Positions 1-6,954 of a DNA stretch of 15,323 nucleotides are shown here, piece by piece. How positions within the stretch are numbered: the first letter of the stretch is position 1; each line of letters opens with the position of its first letter. A program made the position numbers and the translations under genes. The DNA comes from Pseudobdellovibrionaceae bacterium (GTDB taxonomy: Bacteria; Bdellovibrionota; Bdellovibrionia; Bdellovibrionales; JAMPXM01). The stretch lies in NCBI GenBank assembly GCA_016791465.1, contig JAEUWE010000185.1:1-15323 (forward strand), given 5' to 3'. The notes under the pieces were generated by a model, which was not told the DNA's origin, did no database searches, and saw only the letters and a list, made by a program, of their open reading frames with translations.

Positions 1-171
1 GAGGGGAAGGGGTTTTGCCAGGGGGACTCAGGAGGTCCGGCGCTTGTTGCGTCCTCGGGCGGAATTGGACTGCTCGGGCTGGCAATTTCGACCGAAGAGG
101 GGTGTGTCTACAGTGGTCACTATCTTAACATCCCGGCCTTCTCGTCTTGGATTCAAAACGCGATTCAGTAG
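1..171 (+). CDS. Trypsin-like serine protease, C-terminal end (partial)
   Basis: Frame 1 is open from the left edge to a TAG at 169-171 and encodes the last 56 residues of a protein. Near its start it carries the string GFCQGDSGGPALV, the signature around the catalytic serine of chymotrypsin/trypsin-fold (S1) peptidases. A further cysteine lies about 29 residues downstream, and the end (ISTEEGCVYSG, then IPAFSSWIQNAI) matches the closing strand and terminal helix of S1 domains, in which a Trp-Ile pair is typical. The catalytic His and Asp would lie outside the window. Such bacterial S1 proteases are usually secreted, but the signal peptide cannot be seen here. The stop abuts the stop of the convergent acyl carrier protein gene with no spacer and no obvious terminator. 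The family call is strong; the substrate is unknown. Confidence 0.85.
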   Translation, partial: EGKGFCQGDSGGPALVASSGGIGLLGLAISTEEGCVYSGHYLNIPAFSSWIQNAIQ

Positions 172-441
172 CTATTGACCGCCAGCCTCTTTGATTCGTT
201 GTTCAATCTCTTCGATGGTATCGATTGAGCTGAGATTCGAGACATTGAGCGCCTTGGTGATACCAAAGCCCTGTTCAATAAACAGAACGAGGCGCACGGC
301 AACGAGTGAATCAAGTAAGCCAGAGTTGAACAACGATGCTGTCTCAAGATCCGGCACCTTGCGATTTTTTTTCTCAAGTTCCGCTCTAAGAAATTCCACG
401 AGTCTCGTGCGAATCGGGACCGAACTATGATCGGAAGGCAT
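172..441 (-). CDS. Stand-alone acyl carrier protein (phosphopantetheine-binding)
   Basis: This 89-residue protein has the ACP pattern. A first helix (about 12-25) is followed by SLFNSGLLDSLVAVRL, with the D44-S45-L46 triplet that receives the 4'-phosphopantetheine arm. Then come the helix-II region and a last helix, TIEEIEQRIKEA. It should carry an acyl or aminoacyl thioester for a dedicated enzyme. It is probably not the housekeeping fatty-acid AcpP, because no fab genes are nearby and helix II (SLVAVRLVLFIEQGF) resembles specialised or NRPS/DltC-like carriers. ATG 441 was chosen because GGAGG lies about 4 bases upstream on the minus strand; an in-frame extension to 519 lacks support. Its start overlaps the end of the HAD phosphatase gene by 17 bases, so the two are probably co-translated and may share a pathway. 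Confidence 0.82.
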   Translation of the reverse strand: MPSDHSSVPIRTRLVEFLRAELEKKNRKVPDLETASLFNSGLLDSLVAVRLVLFIEQGFGITKALNVSNLSSIDTIEEIEQRIKEAGGQ

Positions 442-1204
442 GCAGCCTCCATCCAAGGGGGCGCCCGTGCTCGCGCAGACGCTTTTCATCGGCGGCGAGG
501 CCGGCGTGCGCAGGCACAATTGCCGATTGAGATTGAATCATCAGTTTAAAATCAACGGCGGTTTCGAGAAGCGCAATATCGCCCAGCGTGTTTCCGGCCG
601 CAAATACAGGCTTCACTCCGCTGGTTGCCCTCAAGAGAGCATCGGCCTTGCCCTGTCGGTACGTGATTGGAGCGAGAACGCGATCCGTTACGCGCCCGTC
701 GACGATTTCGGTTTCAATGCCGAGCACACGATTGGCCGGAATGCCCAAGAGGTGCCGGGCCGCGGGCTCAACCGCCCATTTCACCGACGCTGTGACGATG
801 TAGATCTCGAAACCGGCCTGCTGAAGACGCTCGACAAGTCGGCGAATGCTGCCAAAAACTGGCCATGGCGAGTGGCTCGCAAAACAAGTCTCGGCCCAGC
901 CACGAACGGTGTCGATTGGGATTCCTTTTGAAATCTGGGCGAGCCAGCCGTAGGCACCGTGTGGATCGCGCTTTTTCCACTCGTGGTAGTAGACCCATGG
1001 ATCGGAAGGGAATTGAAAACCGCAATTGGCGATCTGCCACAAGAAAAAAGCCTCGCCGGCGTCGTCATCCCAGAGAGTCCCATCGGCATCGAAGACAGCG
1101 ATGCGCGGCCCTCCGCTTTTCACGGTGCGTGCGAGACAGGCCTCGATATCTTGCCACAGGGCCGAGCTGAACTCGTTGACCCCTTCCAAAGCGTTTGAAA
1201 CCAT
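425..1204 (-). CDS. HAD-superfamily (subfamily IB-like) phosphatase
   Basis: About 259 residues from ATG 1204. Motif I is FDADGTLW, with nucleophile D39 and acid/base D41. Motif II is the threonine in EIYIVTAS (T138), a motif III lysine is probably K186 in RQGKAD, and motif IV is GNTLGDIALL, with D209 as the Mg ligand and Asn in place of the first acidic residue, a variation seen in phosphoserine-phosphatase-like HAD proteins. The insert between motifs I and II (YYHEWKKRDPHGAYGWLAQ) is the cap that sets substrate choice. The substrate is unknown; a small phosphomonoester is likely. No signal peptide is visible, so it is probably cytoplasmic. Alternative starts are ATG 1228, with GGAAAG upstream, and GTG 1234; both would overlap the start of the divergent gene at 1222. 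It is the first gene of a two-gene unit with the acyl carrier protein. Confidence 0.8.
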   Translation of the reverse strand: MVSNALEGVNEFSSALWQDIEACLARTVKSGGPRIAVFDADGTLWDDDAGEAFFLWQIANCGFQFPSDPWVYYHEWKKRDPHGAYGWLAQISKGIPIDTVRGWAETCFASHSPWPVFGSIRRLVERLQQAGFEIYIVTASVKWAVEPAARHLLGIPANRVLGIETEIVDGRVTDRVLAPITYRQGKADALLRATSGVKPVFAAGNTLGDIALLETAVDFKLMIQSQSAIVPAHAGLAADEKRLREHGRPLGWRLHAFRS

Positions 1205-1221
1205 AGCTTGGAGATTCAACC

Positions 1222-1686
1222 ATGACATCGACACGCTTTCCAGAACTTCAAGTACTTAGTCTCAATGAACTCGATCTTGTTCACGGGTGGTCGCGCGCTC
1301 GCTCCAATCCCGACGACCCATTTGAGGGTTGGACGGCACCCTGGCGGACGGAGTCGCTCCAGCACTATCTGAAACTGGGGTGGTCAATGTTCAAGCGGAA
1401 CCCTGACACGGGAGAGCTGCTGGGATACGTGCTCGCGCAGCCCGTTCTTTTTATGCGCACGCAAACGCAATCGGTTTGGATTGAGTATGTCGACGCCCTG
1501 ACTCCCGCGATCAAGGCGGAGCTTGTCGATACGATCGTTCGCGTTTCGCGAGAGAAACACATGCAGCGCGTTCTTTTTGAGGCGCGGCTTCTCCCTATGG
1601 ACCAAGGGCTAGGTGAAATCATACGCGGGCGTGGCGGCCGCGTTATAGAAGAGGATATGATCGAGATCGCAACAACTAAAGGCTGA
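1222..1686 (+). CDS. Small GNAT-like (acetyltransferase-fold) protein, hypothetical
   Basis: A 154-residue soluble protein with no signal peptide. The middle has the feel of a GNAT fold: a strand with GELLGYVLAQPV, a strand WIEYVDAL, then a helix (AIKAELVDTIVRVSREK) and a strand (RVLFEARLL). The end, GEIIRGRGGRVIEEDMIEI, resembles the region where acetyltransferases compare a residue with a neighbour. The usual acetyl-CoA pyrophosphate loop (R/QxxGxG/A) is not clear, so it may not be catalytically active. ATG 1222 is supported by TTGGAG at 1208-1213, 8 bases upstream. It starts divergently from the HAD phosphatase and ends 15 bases before glpD, so it is probably co-transcribed with glpD. The gene call is good; the functional call is weak. 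Confidence 0.62.
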   Translation: MTSTRFPELQVLSLNELDLVHGWSRARSNPDDPFEGWTAPWRTESLQHYLKLGWSMFKRNPDTGELLGYVLAQPVLFMRTQTQSVWIEYVDALTPAIKAELVDTIVRVSREKHMQRVLFEARLLPMDQGLGEIIRGRGGRVIEEDMIEIATTKG

Positions 1687-1701
1687 AAGGCGAACCACAC
1701 G

Positions 1702-3363
1702 ATGCACGCGAAAAAACGAACGCTGTCGGTCCACGAACGTCCTGCGATGTTGAAAGACCTAGAGTCTAAAGTTTTCGATCTCGTTATCATCGGCGGTGGA
1801 ATCACCGGAGCGGGTGTGGCGCGCGATGCGGCATCGCGTGGAATGTCTGTGGCTCTTATTGAAATGCAGGACTTCGCACAGGGCACGAGTTCTCGGTCAA
1901 GCAAGCTTGTTCACGGCGGCATTCGCTATCTTGAAAATTTTGAATTTCACCTCGTGTTCGAAGCGCTCAGCGAACGAGCACTTCTGTTTGAGATTGCACC
2001 GACCCTGGTTCACCCGCTTCGATTTGTTTTGCCCCTGTATAAGGGAAATCGCGTTGGCATGTTTAAGATGGGCCTTGGGATGTGGGCCTACGACGCGCTC
2101 TCGCTGTTTGAAGCGCCAGAGCTTCATGAGCGTCTTTCGGCCGAGGAGTCGACTGAGCGTTTGCCGCTTCTTCAGGGGCAGGATCTTCAGGGCAGCTACG
2201 TCTACAGCGATGCCTACATGGATGACGACCGTCTTGTTCACGAAACCATGCGCTCTGCCGTCCGCATGGGCGCGCTGGCCATCAATCGTGTTCAAGCGAA
2301 GGACGCCGAATTCTCCGATGGCAAGATGACGGCGCTGACGGCAACCGACCTTGTCTCGGGTCGCTCGCTCAAGATCAAGGGCAAGCATTTCATGTCAACG
2401 ACCGGTCCATGGACCGACAAGGTCGCAACGGATCTAGTGAAGACGTGGAAGCCGGTGCTGCGTCCATCGAAGGGTGTCCATCTGACATTCAATCGATCGC
2501 GCTTTGACGTGGCCGATGCCATCGTCATGGCGGCTGACAACGACAAGCGGATTGTCTTCGGAATTCCTCGTCATGAAATGTTCATTATCGGCACAACAGA
2601 TACCGACTTCCGCGACGATCCGGCGAATGTCTCGGTGACGCCCGACGACGTTCGCTATCTTCTCGATGTGGCGGGATGGTATTTTCCTGGGGCAAATCTC
2701 ACGGCAGATGACATCGTGGCAAGCTATGCGGGCGTTCGTCCGCTGGTTGACGACGGATCAGAGTCAGAATCCAAGACATCGCGTGAACACCTGATCTTGC
2801 GCGACGACCGCAACATCACCTTTGTCGCAGGCGGCAAGTATACGACTTATCGGCGCATGGCCGCGGACGCCGTCGATGCAGCACTCGATGCCTATTCATT
2901 CGAAGACCGCGCTCGATTTGGCGTGTCCAATACAAAAGAGCCGCTCAATCCCAAGGCGTCGGTGGAAGCTCTCGAAGCGGCTCGGCGCCAAGTCGATGAC
3001 TTTGCTTTTGAGAACAAGCTCGGTCGCGACGCTGCGAAACTTCTCGTCGAGCGGCATGCGCTCGAAACCAAAGACCTCCTCAAGTTTGATCCAGGCCCTT
3101 CGCACACTGATGACGAGAGGGTCTTTGTCATGGAGGCCCATCACGCTATTCGTGAGACGATGTGTGACTCGCTTGTCGACTTCTATTTCCGCCGTGTCCC
3201 GCTCTTTTTGTCGCGGGCCGATCATGGCCTTCCGCTCTTATCAAAAATTGGACGCACGTTTCAGCAAGAGCTGGGTTGGAGCGAGGAGCAGCGCCAACAA
3301 CAGAACAAGAAGCTCCAAGAGCAGATCGCGAAGGATCTGCTCTGGAAAAACGAAAAGTACTGA
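1702..3363 (+). CDS. glpD: Aerobic (FAD-dependent) glycerol-3-phosphate dehydrogenase
   Basis: This 553-residue enzyme oxidises sn-glycerol 3-phosphate to dihydroxyacetone phosphate at the inner face of the cytoplasmic membrane and passes electrons to quinone. The FAD dinucleotide-binding motif VIIGGGITGAGVARDAASRG spans residues 28-47. The family signature GTSSRSSKLVHGGIRYLE follows at 61-78. Further matches are YMDDDRL, RPSKGVHLTF, the FIIGTTDTDF strand, the FAD-contact segment VAGGKYTTYRRMAADAV, and a C-terminal domain containing ETMCDSLVDFYFRRVPLFLSRA. The length fits the family (about 500-560). ATG 1702 has a GAAAGG run upstream; a later ATG at 1747 would also keep the FAD motif. No glycerol kinase or facilitator gene is adjacent, so it may serve glycerophospholipid salvage and respiration. 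Its stop lies one base from the convergent pilT stop. Confidence 0.95.
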   Translation: MHAKKRTLSVHERPAMLKDLESKVFDLVIIGGGITGAGVARDAASRGMSVALIEMQDFAQGTSSRSSKLVHGGIRYLENFEFHLVFEALSERALLFEIAPTLVHPLRFVLPLYKGNRVGMFKMGLGMWAYDALSLFEAPELHERLSAEESTERLPLLQGQDLQGSYVYSDAYMDDDRLVHETMRSAVRMGALAINRVQAKDAEFSDGKMTALTATDLVSGRSLKIKGKHFMSTTGPWTDKVATDLVKTWKPVLRPSKGVHLTFNRSRFDVADAIVMAADNDKRIVFGIPRHEMFIIGTTDTDFRDDPANVSVTPDDVRYLLDVAGWYFPGANLTADDIVASYAGVRPLVDDGSESESKTSREHLILRDDRNITFVAGGKYTTYRRMAADAVDAALDAYSFEDRARFGVSNTKEPLNPKASVEALEAARRQVDDFAFENKLGRDAAKLLVERHALETKDLLKFDPGPSHTDDERVFVMEAHHAIRETMCDSLVDFYFRRVPLFLSRADHGLPLLSKIGRTFQQELGWSEEQRQQQNKKLQEQIAKDLLWKNEKY

Positions 3364-3364
3364 T

Positions 3365-4552
3365 CTAACCAGACTTTTTGAGCTTACTGGCGAGGTTATT
3401 GATCGCCCCCATCGGCCCGGTCTGCTGCATCGTGATTCCGCCATTGGGTGGAGGCGGCATATGGCCTGGAGTTGGAGGTGCTGCGGCACCGCCCACAACG
3501 GGTCCCTTTTCTTCGGCCTTTTCGGATTTGCCCAAGAATTCCATTCCAACCTCTTTTGTCAGCAGGCCACGTGCGATCAATCCATCAACAGCGGACTCAT
3601 AGGTTTGCATTCCCTGATTGCGTCCAACCTGCATGGCAGATGGAATTTGGAACGTCTTTCCTTCCCGAATCAGGTTTGCAATCGCCTTGTTGCAAAACAG
3701 GATCTCCTGAACGGCGACACGGCCTTTGCCATCGGACTTCGGCAGCAGCGACTGCGAGATGACTCCGCGCAATGACTCCGATAGCTGAACGCGAATCTGT
3801 GACTGACGATCGCCAGGAAAGACGTCGATGATACGGTCGACCGTTTTGTGAGCGTTATTGGTGTGGAGTGTTCCAAACACCAAGTGTCCAGTTTCCGCCG
3901 CCGAGATGGCGAGCGAAATCGTTTCAAGATCGCGCATCTCGCCCACGAGAATCACATCGGGATCTTCGCGGAGCGCGGCCTTGAGCGCATTTGCAAACGA
4001 CTTTGAGTGGTTGTGCACTTCACGTTGGTTGATCAGCGATTTTAAGCTGGGATGAACAAACTCGATCGGATCTTCAATCGTGAGAATATGGGCATTTTGT
4101 GTGGCATTGATGTGGTGAATGAGTGCGGCGAGTGTCGTTGATTTACCAGAACCGGTGGGGCCAGTGACGCAGATCAAGCCTTTATGGCAGTTGATCATTT
4201 CAAGGCATGCCGCGGGGAGACCCAGCTCTTCAGCCGTTTTGATTTTTGTTGGAATGACACGAAAGACCGAACCAATTCCTTTGCGCTGCATAAAAACATT
4301 CACGCGAAAGCGGCCGAGGCCCTCGATTGTGTAGGCGCAGTCGAGTTCCCAATTCGTGACAAATTCTTTCTTCTGCTTCTCCGTGAGGATTTCAAAGATC
4401 ATCAGCTGTGCATCTTCTGCCGTCAGCATAGGCTGATCGAGTTTCACCATATCGCCGTGAAGTCGGAGATACGGCGGAGCCCCCGACACAACGTGCAGGT
4501 CGGACGCGCCTTTTTCTACCATCAGTTTGAAAAGCTCATCGATCTTTGCCAT
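3365..4552 (-). CDS. pilT: Type IV pilus retraction ATPase PilT
   Basis: A 395-residue hexameric secretion/motor ATPase that powers pilus depolymerisation, and so twitching and surface attachment, from the cytoplasmic face. An N-terminal PAS-like domain (1-100) begins with the typical GASDLHVVSGAPPYLR. The Walker A motif GPTGSGKST is at 131-139. The Asp box is around ILTIEDPIEFVH, Walker B is DPDVILVGEMRD (197-208), and the His box is GHLVFGTLHTNNAHKTVDRI. The segment AIANLIREGK (290-299) matches the AIRNLIREGK element required for retraction, which separates PilT from PilB. Beyond residue about 345 is a low-complexity Gly/Ala/Pro-rich tail of about 50 residues ending in a basic helix (NNLASKLKKSG). 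ATG 4552 has AGGTGATGG about 4 bases upstream. No pilU or pilus assembly gene is adjacent, so it appears monocistronic, divergent from rng. Confidence 0.95.
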   Translation of the reverse strand: MAKIDELFKLMVEKGASDLHVVSGAPPYLRLHGDMVKLDQPMLTAEDAQLMIFEILTEKQKKEFVTNWELDCAYTIEGLGRFRVNVFMQRKGIGSVFRVIPTKIKTAEELGLPAACLEMINCHKGLICVTGPTGSGKSTTLAALIHHINATQNAHILTIEDPIEFVHPSLKSLINQREVHNHSKSFANALKAALREDPDVILVGEMRDLETISLAISAAETGHLVFGTLHTNNAHKTVDRIIDVFPGDRQSQIRVQLSESLRGVISQSLLPKSDGKGRVAVQEILFCNKAIANLIREGKTFQIPSAMQVGRNQGMQTYESAVDGLIARGLLTKEVGMEFLGKSEKAEEKGPVVGGAAAPPTPGHMPPPPNGGITMQQTGPMGAINNLASKLKKSG

Positions 4553-4632
4553 GATCCCATCACCTGTTCTAAATAAGTGAACACACGTACTTTTCGGCCG
4601 TTTTGCGTCAACAAATGAGGCGGGGCTAAGTG
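4553..4632. promoter_or_regulatory. Divergent pilT/rng intergenic region
   Basis: These 80 bases separate the divergent starts of pilT and rng and should contain promoters for both. On the minus strand a TTGACG hexamer (plus-strand 4606-4611) could be a -35 element for pilT, but the -10 at normal spacing is poor (TACGTG). On the plus strand GAGG at 4617-4620 and GGGG at 4622-4625 serve as the rng ribosome-binding region. No operator palindrome stands out. Confidence 0.35.
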
Positions 4633-6183
4633 ATGGCGACAGAAATCTTGATCAACGTCCGGCCCAGTGAGACCCGCGTTGCTTATATTGAAAATGGTGT
4701 ACTCAACGACTTGAAGATCGAGCGCAAGATGTCCCCGACGTTGGTCGGGTCGGTCTATCGGGGCAAGGTCATGCGGGTGCTGCCGGGGATGCAGGCGGCC
4801 TTTGTCGACATCGGTCTTGATCGCGCAGCCTTTCTTTATGTCGGCGACGTTCGGCCGAATCTCGATTCTGACACGGCAGGGCTTCTCGATGAAGAAACCG
4901 AAGAGTCGACCGATTCTTCAGATGGATCTTCGCTTACAGCAACGCACGACACTGCTGACAAACCTCGTATTCAGGATTTAATCAATGAGGGTCAGACGAT
5001 TCTCGTTCAAGTGGCCAAGGATCCACTTGGTACGAAGGGCGCACGAATCACAACGCATATTTCACTTCCGGGCCGACACGTCGTCTACTTGCCGACGCTG
5101 AATCATCGCGGTGTATCTCGGCGCATTGAAGATCCTGCCGAGCGCGATCGCCTTCGCGACATCGTCGCTGCCATTGATCCAAAGGGCGGCGTCATTGTGC
5201 GCACCGCGGGAGAAAGCGCGACGGAGTCCAGCCTTCGTGCCGACCTCGAATACCTCGGCCGTATTTGGCAAGATGTGCAAAAGGCCTATGAAAAGCGAAG
5301 CAAGCCCGGGCTTGTTCATGCCGAACCCGACGTTGAGCTGCGTGCGCTTCGCGATCTTCTTAGCGACGAAGTCGATCGCGTCGTGATCGACGATGAAGAG
5401 GCGCATCGCAAGATCATCGCCTTTATTTCGCAGTTCATGCCGCGCTTCAAAAGCCGTGTTTCTCTCTATAAAGAAAATCGTCCACTCTTTGATCAATACG
5501 AAATCGACATTGAGATCTCGCGTTCGCTTGAGCGCAAGATTTGGCTCAAGTCCGGCGGCTACATTGTGATTGATGAGGCCGAGGCGCTCGTCGTGATCGA
5601 CGTCAACACCGGTCGCTACGTCGGCAAGCGCGATCTTGAAGACACGATCCTTAAAACCAATCTCGAGGCGGTCCGCGAGATCGCACATCAGCTGCGCATT
5701 CGAAACTGCGGCGGTATCATCATCATCGACTTTATCGATATGGAAAAAGAAGCGCATCGCGAGAAGGTTCTCGAGGCGCTTCGCGAAGAACTTGTTCGGG
5801 ATCGTGCAAAGACGACTGTGCTTTCGATGTCGAACCTCGGCCTTGTCGAGATGACGCGAAAGCGGATACGTCCAAGTTTGGTTAAAACACTTTGCGAGCC
5901 GTGCAGCTACTGCGATGGCAAAGGCTACGTCAAAACCAAGGGCACAATCTCGCGCGAAATCTTCCGCGATCTCGAACGCGAGGCCCTTGTTCCGCTGGCG
6001 CCCGACGCCTCGTTCATCGTCCACTGCCATGCCGAGATCGGCGACCATATATACGCCGAAGAGAGCGAGGCACTCGAGGATGTCGAGCGCCGAATCGGGC
6101 AGAGTCTGGTTTTTAAGCTTGAACCTGGATTTCATCGCGAGCAGTTTGAGATCTATCGAATTGGCCAGCAGTCGGCTAAGTAG
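4633..6183 (+). CDS. rng: Ribonuclease G / RNase E-type endoribonuclease
   Basis: A 516-residue endoribonuclease of the RNase E/G family, which cleaves single-stranded AU-rich RNA near 5' monophosphate ends and matures the 5' end of 16S rRNA. It aligns throughout with the RNase G layout. The N-terminal part (EILINVRPSETRVAYIENG) leads into an S1 domain (GSVYRGKVMRVLPGMQAAFVDIG). A 5'-sensor/RNase H-like middle contains DPLGTKGARITTHISLPGR. The DNase I-like catalytic core has metal ligands D323 (VIDVNTG) and D366 (IIDFIDM). A zinc-link cysteine cluster lies at C421, C424 and C427, and a small domain closes the protein. No long disordered degradosome scaffold follows, so RNase G fits better than full RNase E. 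An acidic Ser/Thr-rich insert (about residues 77-110) interrupts the S1 region. ATG 4633 is preferred over GTG 4630 because of spacing to GGGG. Confidence 0.95.
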   Translation: MATEILINVRPSETRVAYIENGVLNDLKIERKMSPTLVGSVYRGKVMRVLPGMQAAFVDIGLDRAAFLYVGDVRPNLDSDTAGLLDEETEESTDSSDGSSLTATHDTADKPRIQDLINEGQTILVQVAKDPLGTKGARITTHISLPGRHVVYLPTLNHRGVSRRIEDPAERDRLRDIVAAIDPKGGVIVRTAGESATESSLRADLEYLGRIWQDVQKAYEKRSKPGLVHAEPDVELRALRDLLSDEVDRVVIDDEEAHRKIIAFISQFMPRFKSRVSLYKENRPLFDQYEIDIEISRSLERKIWLKSGGYIVIDEAEALVVIDVNTGRYVGKRDLEDTILKTNLEAVREIAHQLRIRNCGGIIIIDFIDMEKEAHREKVLEALREELVRDRAKTTVLSMSNLGLVEMTRKRIRPSLVKTLCEPCSYCDGKGYVKTKGTISREIFRDLEREALVPLAPDASFIVHCHAEIGDHIYAEESEALEDVERRIGQSLVFKLEPGFHREQFEIYRIGQQSAK

Positions 6184-6331
6184 CTAGTTTAACAGCGGTA
6201 TTTCACAATAAAGAGAGGAAATGCCGCCGTTTAAGTGTTCTTCTCAAGTTGCTGAATTCATTGACAGACCCCAGCTTGCCATGGCACTACCGAGTGCTTC
6301 GCGTGAGTTTGTCTGCATTTTTGGAGGTTTC
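6184..6331 (+). promoter_or_regulatory. rplU leader and possible promoter
   Basis: This 148-base gap contains a perfect TTGACA hexamer at 6261-6266, a plausible -35 box, but no good -10 at 16-18 bases (CACTAC at 18). A small hairpin, GCACT-ACCG-AGTGC, lies at 6284-6297, and the strong Shine-Dalgarno GGAGG at 6323-6327 precedes the L21 start by 4 bases. Autoregulatory leaders are known for L21 operons in some bacteria, but nothing here matches one that I can identify. I see no intrinsic terminator behind rng. Confidence 0.35.
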
Positions 6332-6898
6332 ATGTTCGCCATTATTCGTACCGGCGGAAAGCAATATCGAGTTCAAGCTGGTGACACGGTTCGTGTTGAG
6401 AAGCTTGAGAAAAATCTTGGCGACACATTTGATCTGACCGACATCCTCATGGTTGGCGGCGACAAGGCGTTCATCGGTGAGCCCGTTGTAAAGAACGCGA
6501 AAGTCACTGTCACAGTGGTTCGCCAAGCGAAAGACGCGAAGATCATCGTTTTCAAAAAGAAACGCCGTCAGGGTTATCGTCGTACAGCTGGTCATCGCCA
6601 GCCGTTCACTGAACTTTTTGTTCAGGCGATCACTTCTCCAGAAGGTCAGACAGCAAAGGCTGAAACAAAAGCCCATGTTATCGATCCAAAGAAGAAGGCA
6701 GAGCGTCAGGCGGCTCATGTTCAACAGCTGAAAACAGCTGGAAAAACAGCGGTCGTTGAAGCGAAGAAGAAGAAAGCAGCCGTAAAAGTAGCAGCGAAGA
6801 AAAAAGCTGTTACCCGTGTTGCGAAGAAGAAGACTGCGGCGAAAAAAGCGAAGCCGGCAGCAAAGAAGAAGACTGCAAAAAAAGCTTCGAAGAAGTAA
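6332..6898 (+). CDS. rplU: 50S ribosomal protein L21 with long basic C-terminal tail
   Basis: The first 103 residues are a complete bL21. They begin MFAIIRTGGKQYRVQAGD, continue through ILMVGGDKAFIGEPVV, and include the rRNA-contacting IIVFKKKRRQGYRRTAGHRQ (71-90) and PFTELFVQAI. L21 binds 23S rRNA in the 50S subunit near L20. The protein then continues for about 85 residues not found in the usual family length of about 103: a spacer (104-145), then runs of lysine and alanine with KKKAA, AKKKT and PAAKKKTAKK repeats, like histone H1 tails. The tail should be unstructured and bind nucleic acid. ATG 6332 was chosen because it begins the conserved sequence and has GGAGG 4 bases upstream; the frame is open back to an ATG at 6221, but that extension does not look like L21. 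It is followed by rpmA. Confidence 0.95.
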   Translation: MFAIIRTGGKQYRVQAGDTVRVEKLEKNLGDTFDLTDILMVGGDKAFIGEPVVKNAKVTVTVVRQAKDAKIIVFKKKRRQGYRRTAGHRQPFTELFVQAITSPEGQTAKAETKAHVIDPKKKAERQAAHVQQLKTAGKTAVVEAKKKKAAVKVAAKKKAVTRVAKKKTAAKKAKPAAKKKTAKKASKK

Positions 6899-6910
6899 GC
6901 GGTCAGTTTA

Positions 6911-6920
6911 AAGTTATAAT
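6911..6920 (+). promoter_or_regulatory. Possible -10 box between rplU and rpmA
   Basis: A perfect TATAAT lies at 6915-6920 in the 56-base rplU-rpmA gap. The hexamer 17 bases upstream (GAAGTA) is a poor -35, so this is at best a weak internal promoter and may be chance in an AT-rich spacer. Confidence 0.25.
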
Positions 6921-6954
6921 TTCTTGATGAATTGAGTCGGCTCAGGAGCGAGAG

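Noticed and set aside
165..452. Alternative minus-strand frame starting MEAACLP in the ACP region
   Set aside because: It overlaps the ACP frame and contains no family motif; the ATG there forms part of the ACP ribosome-binding site.
5062..6135. A 357-codon open frame antisense to rng
   Set aside because: The sense frame is an unmistakable RNase G; the antisense protein has no recognisable motif and is a codon-bias shadow.
6184..6240. Possible terminator after rng from AACAGCGG and CCGCCGTT
   Set aside because: The pairing has a mismatch and a loop of about 25 bases, with no T tract.
6221..6331. In-frame upstream extension of L21 from ATG 6221, with AGAGGA just before it
   Set aside because: The extra 37 residues do not look like any L21 N-terminus, and a stronger GGAGG precedes the conserved start at 6332.
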